Shown in pieces: positions 28,621 through 44,536 of a stretch of DNA of 64,000 bases. The notes under the pieces are model-generated. The model was not told the origin of the DNA. It was given only the letters and a program-made list of their open reading frames with translations, and made no database searches. The stretch covers positions 39,562,561 to 39,626,560 of the forward strand of contig OX439004.1 in assembly GCA_949316495.1 (NCBI GenBank), written 5' to 3'. Both the position numbers and the translations under genes were made by a program. Position 1 is the stretch's first letter; every line of letters starts with the position of its first letter. The stretch is from Amphiduros pacificus (Eukaryota > Annelida > Polychaeta > Phyllodocida > Hesionidae).

Positions 28621-29905
28621 ATGTCTGTTACTCTCTGTATCAGCTGCCTTCTCGTCTTAGGGGCTTTGCCAACTTCACTTGAGCTTGGACCAGAAGGTGG
28701 GTGAATATTTAATATTTTGATATTAAGTCAGAAAGTGTCTTTTTCTACTTAAATCGTTCATGCTCATATGAATCTTCCATGACTTCCAAAACCAAATTTA
28801 CATGTCATGTTATCTTTTGATCTTATTCTCTTTGATTTTGAACTGAAACGAAAATTTGTTAAATGATCTTTCTAGAAACCATTATATTAATTAATTGTAT
28901 GCTCACTAAATGCATCAAATTGTTTTTATATTATTGTTTACGATATTCTTCTTCTGAACTTCTAAAAGAGTTATTTGTTTTATCAACGACAGTAAAGCCT
29001 ATTTTTATGATGACGTTCATACCACACCGAACTCTGAGATAAATTTACTACAGGCCCATTTTCATAATTTTGTCTCATTCACACCAACTTTTAGAGAAAA
29101 AATATATATATATATATAATTGCAGGCCCAACTGGTGCAACTGGCGCTACAGGTATTGCAGGCCCTATTGGAGACGCAGGGCCACGTGGTTTCCCCGGCG
29201 CAGCGGGAGCACCAGGTCCAAAAGGCGAACGAGGCCCCAATGGAGAATACGACGCCAATGCCGTGGGGGCCACGGGGCTGCCTGGCCGCAGCGGGTTTCC
29301 CGGAGCTCCGGGATACGGAGGCGGGAAGACGGGAGCCACAGGAGCAACAGGAGGCCGAGGCCCACCCGGGAAGGCCTATCCGATGACGCCAGGGGGCAGT
29401 GAAGCACACTCACCCTGGAACCCTCCTAAGGAACCGGAGAAAGGGTTCACTGTGAAGAAATACGATGGTAAGTCCACAAATAGCAGTGATAATTACTAAA
29501 TATTGGACGAATGAAGTTTCAACAAGAGGAAATGTTGTTAAACAACAGATAGTTTGACCTCAATGTTGACCTCCTGAAGGACCTATCATACTAAACGTCG
29601 TTTTTCACTTGGGAAAAAATGATTGCGTTACAAAATCTGTGTGTAAATTATTTCACACTATCTAAAAAATAAACTTGATGATTTATGATATTAAAATAGC
29701 TTTATTTGTGTTTCTTTCAGTTGTGGCTTTGGCCGTGTCGGTTGTTGTCTTCCTGTTGTTGTTTATCACCGTGTTGTTTTTGTTCCGGAGACTCGGCAAA
29801 GTTGACCTTATTGAGTCCCAGGGAGATAACCTCAGTACCCTGGAGAAAAATATAGCCATGCTTAAGATACAGATTGCTGAATTAAAAGGCGATAAAGCAT
29901 ACTAA
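28621..29905 (+). CDS. Collagen-like single-pass membrane protein, gene D
   Basis: Three exons: 28621-28696, 29126-29467, 29721-29905; phase-1 introns; 200 residues. Signal peptide [20 protein letters not shown]. The collagen domain is about residues 26-112 with two breaks, [13 protein letters not shown] and [15 protein letters not shown]. The linker is long ([16 protein letters not shown]) and has no Cys, ending KKYD. The transmembrane helix is about residues 140-161 ([20 protein letters not shown]), then RRLGK. The heptad segment reads [20 protein letters not shown]. The protein ends GDKAY, the shortest tail in the family. AATAAA is at 30075-30080. Start choice rests on the signal peptide and on the first exon being 76 bases, as in A and C. 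Confidence 0.87.
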
Positions 29906-30084
29906 TCAGTCTCTGAAAGATTTAAGCAAGAAATATATATTGGTAGATAATTTTAAGTTGTAAAATTTACCAAATTCCTAAAATTGATGATAGTTTCAAT
30001 TGAATATTATATCATTAAGTGTTTTATATATTTATATATGTAATTATTTTAATGATGTTTCACGCAAGAATGCAAATAAAAATA

Positions 30085-31730
30085 TTGTTTTTATATGGTG
30101 ATGTCTGAGATTTACTGATCCTCAGGGTTTGATTTGATGGTAGAAAGGTCCTGCATCGACAAATAGCTTTTACATAAAACAACAATTTGTAAATATAATT
30201 GTTTCGATTCAAATGCACTTAGATAATCTGTAGATATTATCTGAAGATATAAGTTTTAATCTCATCATCAATCGGTATTTTATTTATTTTTATTCAACAT
30301 TGATATCTTTGATCTCTGGTTGAACAGTTTAGAATGTATTTAATAGAAATAAAGTTTTGTGTGAATATTATCATTACGTAATGAACCATGAAGAGTGCTT
30401 GATGCTATATTGGAGATTTTGGCCATCTCTGTGTCACCTCCTGTGTTTTACCTCCATATTCTGGTTCATTTTCTTATGGAAAAAACACGTCAATGTACAT
30501 CACTATGTTCTGTACTGACAAATTTATTTCCTCTTATAAAAAATACGAATCTTACATGTTTTAAAGTTTTAGGCCTTAGTAAAATGTTGAGGCATTTTCA
30601 ATCTATTATAAGCAACCTTGCCCTCAGTGCTTTCACATCTTCGCGACCTCAATCACTATTGATTTTACCCAACATTATTGTACTTTTTAATTTCACACCT
30701 TAGATTCATTTCAAGTTGGGCCTCACCGAAGTCAGGATATATTCCTTAAAATACATCATGTTATGGTGCAGGCCTACCTAATGTTGGTTTAATCCTCTGC
30801 CACTTGGGGTCTCCGAATGTTTTGAGTAAATAGACAACAGATGGCACATATTTTTATAATAATTCAAACATATCTGCACCCCGCTTCGTGATTTATTTTA
30901 ATTTCAACTCTAGAAAAAAAATAGTTTTTTTTTTCACAGAATGCTTTGTCCTTTTATTGCTATTTGGGCCAAATAATTTTGATTTTAGGAATATTCATTT
31001 TGTTTTTCTATTTTATATCTGGACGAATTGAGTCATTATGTCCTTTAGAAATGCATTTATAACTACTGAATATCAATGGTACCTATATGAACAAATTGAT
31101 ATATAACCTGTTTTTTTAGGTTTGATGAAAAGTTCAATCTCAGGAAAATAATAATTAGCAAGTTTCATTTGAACAAGTGTAAGATATATAATTTATATAG
31201 CCCAGTAGATACTAATACATAATGATAATTTTTAATTTTTAGTTCCTTTATTCATTTCTAACTTAAACACCAAGTTATTTCTCACCACACCCTGCGGACA
31301 ATATCGCCAAATATAATAGTAATGTGCTTGAAAAAATGATGTGCATGACAGAACAATAAACCAAAAACCTTTTCAACCAAACCAAATGCCACCACCTTGG
31401 TATATGACATCATCATCAAATTCAACTCTGAAAAAAACTTTTACTCCAGCCTCGACGAAGTGTCACAATCGATTTTTGCACCCATAATTCAATTATTATT
31501 TTAGATTCAGCATGATCCTGAAATCCTGAAAATCAGCATAGACTTATTTGAGCACGATTTAAATGTTAAATCTGATATTTATAACAGGATAAGTGCAATG
31601 TCCAATAAATGCATTCCAACTTTCATTTTAAAAAAAAACATGTTTGTCTCCCGCCAAGTTGTCTGAGCACTCACATACAAATATTTAATGATCCTCTCTT
31701 AATGCATTCATGAAAAAACAAAAAGAAGAT
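30085..31730. other. Intergenic, no gene
   Basis: AT-rich spacer between D and E. No coding exon or clear repeat was found. Confidence 0.5.
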
Positions 31731-31769
31731 TCTGTTTGATTGTCCGTCACAGATATGTCGTACGGATAT

Positions 31770-32075
31770 ACTAAAGACGTCTGTGGGACATCCTAAATGC
31801 ATCTATATCATTTAACATGTTTAACAGAGGTCTGTAGGATATCCTTAAGACGTCTGTTGATTTTGAAGGGGGCTCATAGGATTATCTGACGATAGCCTGG
31901 GAACACATAAAAAGTATCCTATTTTCCCCGTACGATGCCATCGGCAGCCCATAGATAATCTTATGATGCTTGGTCAGAAGACATCGTGGAAACGCCAGCA
32001 ACTTTTACGTTGCAGGTTAAAGTCCCCGGCGACATGTAGGATGTCTTGAAATTGTCCTATTGTAGCTCTTAGCCT
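31770..32075 (-). mobile_element. Partial copy of the GACGTCTGT inverted-repeat element
   Basis: Shares long stretches with the reverse complement of 58723-59361: ATCTGACGATGGCCTG-like text, TATCCTATTTTCCCC, CGATGCCATCGGCAGCCC and GTTGCAGGTTAAAGTCC. The terminal repeats of the other copy are not evident here, so this is a truncated or diverged member in opposite orientation. Confidence 0.7.
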
Positions 32076-32565
32076 TGCTGGCCGTTTTTTTTTCTCCAAA
32101 AAACCATCGACCGGGCACCTTTACCTATATAGATACTGAAATCGTTGCAAATATTAATGTATACCCATATTCATCGTCAAGACTTGAACTCCAATGTTTC
32201 CAAACACACCACACACTGCCCATCATATTTAATCACGACTTTTGTAGACCTCGCTCTCTGGCAACAGTTTTTTCAATAAGCCATGCATTTCTCCCCTCAA
32301 CAACAAACGCGAGGTTTGTTAGAAAAAAATCTTTGTTTTTTCTTGGTCTCAGCATATACCGGTGATGTCATAAAAGCTATCCCGACCATCTTAATCTTTG
32401 TTTTACCATAGCATGGTTTCTTAGTGATTTTTTGCAACTGACAGAAATACAAAACTAATAATTGTTTTGTCAATAATTGTCAAAGTTTTAATGTTCAAAT
32501 TCAATCCTTGAATCTGCTAGAATACTTCCTAGCAACTGTGATATCATTCAATTTCGAGGAATTGA

Positions 32566-33150
32566 TATCTCATTCCATTGCGAACAACAGAGATCTCATT
32601 CCATTACAAGCAACAGAGATCTCATTCTATTGCGAACAACAGAGATCTCATTCTATTGCGAACAACAGAGATCTCATTCCATTGCGAACAACAGAGATCT
32701 CATTCCATTGCGAACAACAGAGATCTCATTCCATTGCGAACAACAGAGATCTCATTCCATTATAAGCAACAGAGATCTCATTCCATTGCGAACAACAGAG
32801 ATCTCATTCCATTGCAAACAACAGAGATCTCATTCCATTGCGAACAACAGAGATCTCATTCTATAGCAAGCAACTGAGATCTCATTCCATTGCAAACAAA
32901 AGAGATCTTATTCCATTACGAACAGCAGAGATCTCATTCTATTGCGAACAACAGAGATCTCATTCCATTATGAACATCTCAGATCTTATTCCATTACGAA
33001 CAACGTGAGAGCAATATAAATTGCTCTCAAGAACGACTGAGATCTCATTCCATTACGAACAACAAAGATCTCAATATAAATTGCTCTCAGGAATAAGTAA
33101 GACCTCATTCCATTTCGTACAACAGAGATCTCATTTTATATCCAGCAACT
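32566..33150. repeat. 26-bp minisatellite upstream of gene E
   Basis: About 17 close copies and several degenerate ones of a 26-bp unit, GAGATCTCATTCCATTGCGA followed by ACAACA. Each unit holds the palindrome GAGATCTC. The array ends about 215 bases before gene E's start codon. Because 26 is not a multiple of three, all three frames read open through it. Confidence 0.95.
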
Positions 33151-33364
33151 GGCGATCATTTCATTGTGTATGTTTTGTCCACGTCATGTATCGTGATATC
33201 GCACAAAGCGTGAACAACATCCAGGCTCTCTCTCTGCAACCCGCCATGGTTCACTTACTCTGCTACCACACCGTACCCGGCATAACAAGCCAGCCACAGA
33301 CAGCCCGCTCCTTGAGGTGTACACAGAGTTACTAGGGTAGTATATACTGTGAAATACAGACAAG

Positions 33365-35071
33365 ATGGCAGTATCCTCCATGTGGTTAGTCCTGCTTGTC
33401 ACAGCATGCTCACCCTTCTTAACATTACAACAACGAGGTAAGTATATGTCCATCCTAATATAATTACCGTATATATCAATTATGAGTAAGCATGCAACTG
33501 ATGACACACCTCTTTATTTATAAGTATGCCAGCATTAAGTGCATCACTGTGCAAACATAATGTGTACACATTTTTTTTATATATCATGCACTTAATTTTG
33601 TCCATTTTCAATATTGTATATTTTTTATTTTCTATCAGTTGTGTCTCGTGTCTTAAAACAGGTCCACCAGGACAAATAGGACTTGCGGGGCTTCCCGGGG
33701 CACGAGGACCTCCCGGGCAGTCCGGTCCACCTGGGCCATCTGGTCCACGCGGGGGGCCTGGTCGTCAGGGAATTCCCGGCGGGCCTTTGGGTGCGACAGG
33801 AAAGCCCGGTTTCCCGGGAGTCCCGGGTTCTCCCGGCGGAGGCAACATGGGTGCTACAGGACAGAGAGGACCACCTGGCCCACCAGGTATGAGATGATAA
33901 TGACATAGGTGTTATGATAATGATATAGGCATTATGATCATAATAGAGGTATTTTTTTATAATAATACAGTTATTTTCATAATATAGGTATTATGATAAT
34001 AATGTAGGTATTATGATAATAATATAGATATTATCATAATAATATAGATATTATCATAATAATATAGATATTATCATAATAATATAGATATTATCATAAT
34101 AATATAGATATTATCATAATAACAACATTCATGTTTCAGGCAAAGCACCGCCTCATCCACCAAGAAATGATGACCAGAAACGCAAAGACAAGGATTCCTG
34201 CCATACCAATCTGGACAGTAAGTTAAATGGTTAATATATCAGAAACTAAACTTGGATCTTAAAAGGAACTGTTTTTTCTTTGTTTTTTGTTTTTGTATTC
34301 AGTACCATTTCAACAAAAAGCTATATCAAAGTACGACGGATGCTTTCCCCGGGTACTTAATGCCCCGGGTACTTAATGCCCCGGGTACTTAATGCCCCGG
34401 GTACTCAATGCCCCGGGTACTTAATGCCCCGGGTACTTAATGCCCCGGGTACCTTACATGTTCTCATAGAATGACCTTCTGTTTCAGTTATAGCATTAGC
34501 TGTTGTAATTATGGTGTTCTTCCTGTTTTTTGTGGCGATCATGGTAATATTCGTCCGGATGAGCAAGGTAACTGTCTCACGTTTCCCTCTTAGTAAAACA
34601 ATAGTTTACATTTATTTCTTTATAAAAAAGATATTTTTTAATATTCATTCTCATCACCATATCTCTACCTTAATGATTTGAGATGAACATAGGGTCTTTA
34701 TAAATAAGCGTCTTTCAAATAATGTCTATCTAATTGTATTTCACAAAGAGATTCTTTATTTGTCTATTTTTCTCACAAATAATACATTTTCATAGTAACT
34801 TTTACAGTGCTCATAAACCTATTTATAAAATTGTGAAAATAACTTTTGTTGAGAAAATATTGTTCATTTTCCATTTATATGTTATCTTAATAGCTTCTCA
34901 TGAATATTTTATCTTTATGTACAGGTGGTTGTGATTGCTGAGCACACAGCTACAATAAACCAGCTGCAGAGCCAGCTGTCACAGCTGTCCATACAACTGG
35001 CAGAGATGAAGGGTGCCTCGTCAATGAAAATGATGGACCCGGCCGTATCGGCTGTCTACGTCAAAAAATAG
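33365..35071 (+). CDS. Collagen-like single-pass membrane protein, gene E
   Basis: Five exons: 33365-33437, 33662-33886, 34140-34217, 34488-34567, 34925-35071; phases 1,1,1,0; 200 residues. Signal peptide [19 protein letters not shown]. The collagen domain is about residues 25-101, the most regular in the cluster and rich in GPPG, with the break [10 protein letters not shown] separate linker exon carries a basic run (DDQKRKDKD) and SCHTNLD. The transmembrane helix is about residues 126-147 ([20 protein letters not shown]), then FVRMSK. The last exon is the heptad segment ([18 protein letters not shown]), ending SAVYVKK. It is the sister of gene B by the shared phase-0 intron and the RMSK patch, but lacks EGF. 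AATAAA is at 35520-35525. A nearer acceptor at about 33639 would shift the collagen frame, so I used 33662. Confidence 0.87.
33965..34127. repeat. 20-bp AT-rich tandem repeat in gene E intron
   Basis: About five perfect copies of AATATAGATATTATCATAAT, preceded by degenerate forms, ending just before the linker exon's acceptor. Confidence 0.95.
34347..34453. repeat. 16-bp GC-rich tandem repeat in gene E intron
   Basis: Seven copies of CCCCGGGTACTTAATG at exact 16-base steps, one with a single change and the last partial. It lies 35 bases before the transmembrane exon. Confidence 0.95.
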
Positions 35072-35529
35072 ATCCATTTCCTCTTTTTGTTTATTCGCTA
35101 ATTCACTCCGACCATGCACTTATCGATTTATGGTAAAGTGAGAATATATTGTCTATTTGGGTGGTACTCATGAGATATTTCTTAAACATGGACAAATTTA
35201 AAGGATAATGCATATTGAGCCAGCATAATCTATCTTGTCAAAGGAACATTTCTTACTAGCTGGAGCTGTGAAATAATTTACACGAGAACAAGAAGAATAT
35301 TACAAGCACTGATATAAATGTTTAAACCTACAGCAATGAATGATAATATGTAACAAATTGATTATAAACATCAATCATTACACCATACACTAAATAGATA
35401 TTCAACAAAAATAAGTTCTGTATTCACTATTTAATTAATATTTTGAAATTTTCATAATTAAGCTTGTCTTGGTGCTGGCACGATGACGTGTTAAGTGTAT
35501 GTACTCTAAATCCATTTGTAATAAATAAG

Positions 35530-37580
35530 TTCATGTATTAAATAGAAATTAGTGTGTTTTGTATGTTATACAACATCTTATCCTGATTCAAGAAAACAAA
35601 TAATGTATTGGGCAAATCTATCTTAAACTACAACTCATAAAAAGCTATAATATAAAAAAAATTCTAAAATTGAATAAGGTAAATGGGGTTAAGACTGAAC
35701 TTGGCTGATTTATAGTCGATTCAAGTCAATTAATATTTTATTAATGTCTCACAATGATACTATTGTATTAAAACAGTAATATGTACAAAGTAGAAATCAT
35801 CCCATTCTTAAAGGAATTATGATAAACAAGGTGCAAATTCAGTACTTATTTAAAAACAATATAGAGTCTGTTAATGTTTGTAACGCAATTTTCCTCTTTC
35901 TGATAGTAGAGAATAGCAGGTTTTGGCAGTATTGAAACATATATTTGGTTCGGATAATAACACAAATCTTTCTTCATCGTTCATATGTACAAAATTATTA
36001 TCACTATCAATTGCTTGCTCAAATAATAATTGCTTGCTCAAATGCTGGGCATCGCTTAATTACATGAATTTCTGTTTCTATATCGTCACCATCACACATA
36101 GGGTATGTTCTCCCCTCCTCACTATTTGAGAGTTATGGGAGTGGTTTTATATATCTGCTCCAATTTTCCACCATCCACCTCAGGTAACTTATAGTACGCC
36201 AGACATGGTTGCAATTGACTACATGATCACATTGTACTTAAACACCAAATCCTCTGCTGTATTGGGGAGTTGCAGTTTGTATTATTGAAACATTTAAATC
36301 AATGAATACATGTGAGTTAAAAGAAAGCAGTTTTGTATGTCACTTGAACCGGAAATTGAAATAATTTTAAAAATTGTTTTCCTCTTTATCCCTCATAGAT
36401 GTGCATAAAATTGAAGTAGTTGTTTGACCTTTATAATCAGTTATGTAAGACCGATGAAATATTACTGATATATCTTAATAAATTTCTTTTCACTAGACAA
36501 AAACATGTTCTCTTTGAATATGAAGTCAACATACCTGAATATCATCTCGGCAAAGCTAATTAAGAACATCTTTTTGCTTATACTCCCGTTATTATTCATT
36601 GAATGAATAAATAATTACTTGCTCTGTCAACTTCCGTTTCCCGCTGATAATTATTTAGAAAGGACAATATAATAAATACTCGGAATTCAATGCGCGTTAA
36701 AATCTTTAAAATCACTCGAAGATACAAATTATCACAATAATGAAATGAAGAATAATTTCTATTTCCAGGAACTTGATAATGGTTGCTCAAAGTTTGGTTA
36801 TGCCCTGTATAAAAGATTTATTTTATGATGGTGGAGGAATATGTTATTTCTAGGAAAAGAAACTCTTCTTGGTACTTGTAATGCGATGCACTGTTTCATT
36901 TTTTCAAATGAAAAAGCATATAAAATTAGAATGTACGTTAAAGTCGCAATAAAACATACAAGTAATATTAAAAGTCACAAAAATATTAATCTTCCAAGAG
37001 AAGATCAAGTTAACCTCACTACGTCCAAGATGGTCATCCAGAATGAATACGCAGTTGGTATCTAAATAAATTCTTAATGTTAAATTCTTCATTATAGTTA
37101 GTAAACACAAACTATATTGTTCCAAAAGTGGGTAAATCATATATCGTGCATGGACCTTGGCAAATAGGCATCTCACCTATTTGTCTGGTGTGGCATGAAA
37201 CTGCAAGATATTTCTTAATACAGTATCAAATGTAAGTTGCTTTTGAACCATTTTACTAGATTATCAAATCAAAGCCAAAATGTAGTACACGACAAGATAC
37301 GCATTATTAGGACTTTTTTAAAAATATTTTGCACACAAGGGTTAGTTTATTTTGAGCACCTTGTCGTGACTGACCCACATGTCCTCACGCTTGATGATAT
37401 CATGTCATGCTTATGTGCACTTATTGTATACACAATCATGAACCGGGGAAATATTGTCTACCCGGTTAAACAGTAAGGTAACCAACCCTTAAAACTATCA
37501 CTGGAATATTGTATAACTACAATAGTTTACTTGTAAAAGGACTTGCCACTTTTAAGCGTTCAGTTGTCTTAACAAGAAGA
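35530..37580. other. Intergenic, no gene between E and F
   Basis: AT-rich spacer. A TATAACTA near 37510 is a possible TATA element for gene F. No other feature supported. Confidence 0.45.
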
Positions 37581-37586
37581 AAGACA

Positions 37587-38930
<1,344 letters not shown>

Positions 38931-39139
38931 ACAAAATCAAATATAACCACAAACAACACTTGTAACAGTCTGCAATCTCATGGGACATTTTTGGAATACA
39001 GTTGAATATAAAATACATTTTAAAATGTCTTCTGAAGTACCAGAAAGTTTAAGTTGAATTGGATATTCTTGCTGACTATAAGAAATAAACTGTGCAACAC
39101 ATCATAATCTGACATGTATACAAGGCCTAGCAATAAAAA

Positions 39140-40740
39140 GAAAAATGAAATAGAAACGTTTCATTTGTGTTGACATTTTGTTCATCTGATTCATGTATAT
39201 CGTCAACATAAATCATAAATGTATGTTTTTTAAAGATAGATGCAGTTTCGTTTGTTAAGAAGATAAATCTAGCATTTCAGTGCTAGAATAAGTCACTATT
39301 CTGGGAAAAAATTGTCTTCTAGATGTGTAGCAGACATTGTAGCAGACATTTCACACATAATAAAAAGATGATTTGCACAGAAAAATATACCACATGTACA
39401 TATGCCAGTGCTCAATGCTTAAATGTACTATTAATATTTTTGGGGCTATTCGACCCATCAATACATGCAACATGACATCAGCTTTTAAGACAGTTGAGTG
39501 CCTCTGACAGTGGCGCAGATCTTCTTGAATATGCATGAGGTTATGCCTTACCAACCTCGTCCTGGATTCAACACATCAGTGAAAAGACAAAATGTGTTGG
39601 AGATGACTAAGGGATCATATAATGCGCAATCATCTTTGAACGATACGACAAGCCAATTTATTACAGAACTTTTACATATTATGATATCTTGAGGTACAAT
39701 ATATTTTTGTTTCATTACCACAATAAAGTATCATGATTTCCGAATTTTTGTAGTGGTTCAACATGCTGTAGTGGTTCAATATGCTGTTAAAATTCAGGAT
39801 CATTTCATGGCTATTTTGCCTATTATTTTTACTTGGCGGCTTGCATGTTTTCAGATCTATTTCCAGGTGAACAGTGGCACTTCCCCATGGGCTCTGATCC
39901 TCCGTTTTGACAAGTACACAAGGCTCTAAATAACATTCCATAACTATCCTATTTATATTCTAGCACACACACCACATCATGACCTTTCATTTTGTACCTA
40001 ACACATATCAGAACATCTACTTTAATCATGAAAAAAACATAAGTTAAGGAATTAAGGCAGTTCAGAACATGTGCCTTTTAAAACACTTTTAAAAACTCTA
40101 CATATCATAATTAAGGGAAGGTCTGTAAGAGGCAGATGGCATCACTAGAAATGGGAAAGATTGAACATGAAATGGGCCGTACATAACTTCCTGTTGTAGT
40201 GGGAACATGGTGTCACTTTCACCCAGCATAAATGGCGCCAAAAATAGAACACATTCTCCAATTTATATACATATTCAAGAACTACTTTTAGCACCTTCCT
40301 TTAATTGAAAAAAAAATATTTTTTTTATATGAAAATTTGCAGGAAGAAATGTTTTTTCTATTGCAAATGTAACACATTTTCACATACTTTGATAGTTTGA
40401 TATCATTTGTTTATGTACCATTATGGTTAGAGCAGCTTATTGGGGGTTATTTTCTGAAAATACACTTATATTTTTACTCTGCATGGCGAGGTAGAGTCAT
40501 ATACTACCTCTGCCGCAATATGTTGTTCCTAGCACAGAATTAGTCTGCACATTAGCATGCAATTACCATATAGTTGGCCAATTGGCTGGCTCATGATACG
40601 TGCTCATGCACAACAACGCAACTGTACACGTGCACATGCTTATTTCATATGTTCAAAAGTAATTTAGAATGGATCATTCGTAATTTGGGAGAGGAGTGTA
40701 TTTGAAATATTTGGTTGAAAGATTATACCATTTATATAAT
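39140..40740. other. Intergenic, no gene
   Basis: AT-rich DNA after gene F. Short frames only, none protein-like. Confidence 0.5.
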
Positions 40741-40744
40741 TTTG

Positions 40745-40805
40745 TTCAGGATTTTACATCACTTACAGTGCTATTCAGTCAGTTCATGGTGAGGCCTGAC
40801 ATATA
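40745..40805 (-). mobile_element. Decayed SINE 3' fragment
   Basis: GGATTTTACATCACTTACAG and the following TTCATGGTGAGGCCTGA match the 3' body of the SINE at 18378-18608 with many changes. Only the tail-proximal 55-60 bases are clear. Confidence 0.55.
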
Positions 40806-41644
40806 AGCTTTGCCCAAGAAGAAAAAGTTAAGATTTTTTTCCTCCTCCTCCCTTGAGGATTAATGGTCCATCCCCTGCTGACTATTTTTGTCTGACTATT
40901 TTGGTACACATGTCACTAAAATCTCAATCCTTATTGTACTCATTTTCTTATAATAACAATGACACCAATTGGCCATGTTACCCCATGTGATGAAATACTT
41001 TACTAATTGGGTCCCGGTTGCTTGCACTGGGTGTGTCCTCTGTGCACTCAACCAAAGAGTTGAATATGCCATTTACTTGCAGAGCCAGGTATAAATCCTG
41101 GATCTGCTGTGGAGAGTATTATATTTTATATGTATGAAACTTTAAAAGATTGCATTGGATCAATTTAAAGTCCGTCAATTTTCATCTTTCGTACACCTAC
41201 CACATTCAAGTTATTTCTAACCAAATTTAACGTGTTAAAATATCTTGAAATTGACAGACTTTATTTTCATTTTATTTGCAGTATTAAAGTTTTTTACTGT
41301 GCAGTATAATATGTACTTTCATAATTTAACCAACAATAAGTTGTTATTATATTTCAAAATAGCTCAGCATATCAAAATTTCCTCTAATTTCCTTTGCAGA
41401 TTGGTCCTAAATTAAAAGTTGCTCTAATATTGTTAATTCTGAACGGATTTTGATGAATAAAGACTCTATGAGGTTGTTTTTGAAAGATGCAGATGATTGA
41501 ATATTATAATTTATAGTAAAATCCACAGAAATAGAAGTTTCATTTTCAAAGGTCACTTCAAGCTCACTGGCAATATTTTATAAAAATAGCCTACAAAGGT
41601 CCACATTTAGTCATGTATCATTTGTGGATGTGTCCCACACAGTA

Positions 41645-41718
41645 AAAAATGTTATATGCCTATGTCTGTTATATGCCTATGTCTGTTATATGCCTATGTC
41701 TGTTATATGCCTATGTTA
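41645..41718. repeat. 17-bp tandem repeat
   Basis: About four copies of TTATATGCCTATGTCTG, in gene-free DNA. Confidence 0.9.
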
Positions 41719-41944
41719 GCTTCTTTTATCAACAACTTCATCTCTGAGAATTCTTAGTGTATAAAAAAACATCATCCTTATGTCACTCAAAACATAATTA
41801 TTGTTTATAGATTTGAGATGATATCAGATTTGAGATGACATTAGGTCTAAGGTTATGATAAGGTTTTGAGACCACGGGTTGTGTCCAACCAAAGAAGTCT
41901 GGGGGTTGTGGGTAGAATACGAAAACATGATTATATTTCCTGTT

Positions 41945-42185
41945 AATTTAAGCAATTGCACTGGCTCCCTGTATAAAAGCTAGAATAGATTGTATTGTTA
42001 AAATGCATACCCCATTCCCCCAGAGTACCTATCCAACCTACTCTACCAAATAGAGCCTTTGGACCCTATGATCCAATAATAACAACTAAATATGAAGATA
42101 TTTGGAGATCGGGTTTTTGAGGTGATTACCCCCAAGATATGGAATGCCCTGCCCCTTCATATTATTATTATTATTATCGTTATTG
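41945..42185 (+). mobile_element. 3' end of a CR1/L2-type LINE
   Basis: Plus-strand relic of the reverse transcriptase C-terminus: LHWLPV at about 41957, then GDRVFEVITPKIWNALP at about 42102-42153. This matches the GDRAFSVAAPRLWNSLP signature shared by CR1/L2-group LINEs. A short ATT-rich tail follows. It is a 5'-truncated, decayed copy. Confidence 0.8.
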
Positions 42186-42189
42186 TTTT

Positions 42190-43490
42190 TGTCATAATTG
42201 TTTTCATTATCATTGTTATTGTCTGACATGCCAAAGTGCCCTTAAGGGCAACCTGATGTCAAACGTCAATCTGACAAAATCAAGATAAAATGTTAATTAG
42301 TTATTTTCAATCACAAAGGTACATGTATATCAATCATAGCGTTTTGATTTTATTCAGAAATAAATAAATTAATATATGGCTCAGATAGAAAGAGCTTAAT
42401 ACATTGCGAAGCCACTGTAATTATCAGACTAACAAAATATATTGTTTACTTCAATGAGATAAGGTTACTTGAATTATTTGTCTATGTTCAGGGATTATGC
42501 GGCGTTTAACGTGCTGACTTGCTGCTCCATCCTGCTACTCCTGTTCTCTCTCCTCAAAGTTTAAGATTATACATTAAGCAACATTCAAGGACAGGCTGTG
42601 ATGATACATTTACATATCTTGGAACGGACTGTGATGTCTAGATGCATCATGATTATTCAATTTGAATTTGCACTTAGAATCAGCAGTGGCACCACGACAA
42701 GCAAGTCAGAAAGGCGCGTGATATTACTCCGTGATGTGTATAGTTCTGTAGCTACCATATCATAAGTGGTCTGGTGGAATATTGGATATTCTATGGTGAC
42801 CTAATATGTTGCTATATGCTCAATGTGTTCACCTATAATTTAAATCAAGATAGCGACACGGAAGTTGAAGATATGCTTGATTTCTCCTGATGGGAAAGGG
42901 AATTGCAGGAAAATAGATTCCTTTATGTTCCTTCTGAAAGTTTAAAAATGTCATCCCTTGATTTCCACCCTCAGATTGCAGATTTGTCCCGTGAAAGGCA
43001 GATAATTACAGGAAAATGGTTCTCTATGAATTGAATAAATGATGCCACGTCTAAAGGGTATGATCAAATTATACATATTGGCACAAAAACTTGGCACAAA
43101 TATACCTTTTGTTTAAATATGTCAGTCAAGAAGACTACATATTTGAAGAAATATGAAAGTTTACAGACGATCACGTTGGGTTAAAAGGCGGACAATTGAT
43201 TAACAGTCGATGTTAAAAGGTGTCAGATATTCATTTTTTTACCTTATTCCCTCCTAATTCACCCTAGTGGACGGTTGTTTCGCATCAATGCCAATGGAGG
43301 TTCACACGGGTCATTCCTGTCTATATTTATCTGTAAGTCGTGACTGTGCTGGATGTATGTGGAGTCTATGAGCTTCACGCTTTGCTGGCTTCATATTACT
43401 CCATGCAACCTGACGTCACCTTCAATGTGCCATGCCGCAGTAGCAGACAAATGCTCCTGTTTCCCACCAGGCATAACTTAGCGGACCAGA
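42190..43490. other. Upstream region of gene G, no gene
   Basis: No coding exon seen. GTCTATATTTATCTG near 43319-43333 could be a TATA element for gene G, about 170 bases before its ATG. Confidence 0.4.
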
Positions 43491-43497
43491 GACAACC

Positions 43498-44536
<1,039 letters not shown>

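Noticed and set aside
32508-33335. Three overlapping repetitive protein frames
   Set aside because: A 26-bp repeat is read in all three frames; no splice or start context supports a gene.
41030-41105. tRNA-like B box (GGTATAAATCCTGGATC)
   Set aside because: No matching A box or acceptor stem; too weak to call a tRNA or SINE.
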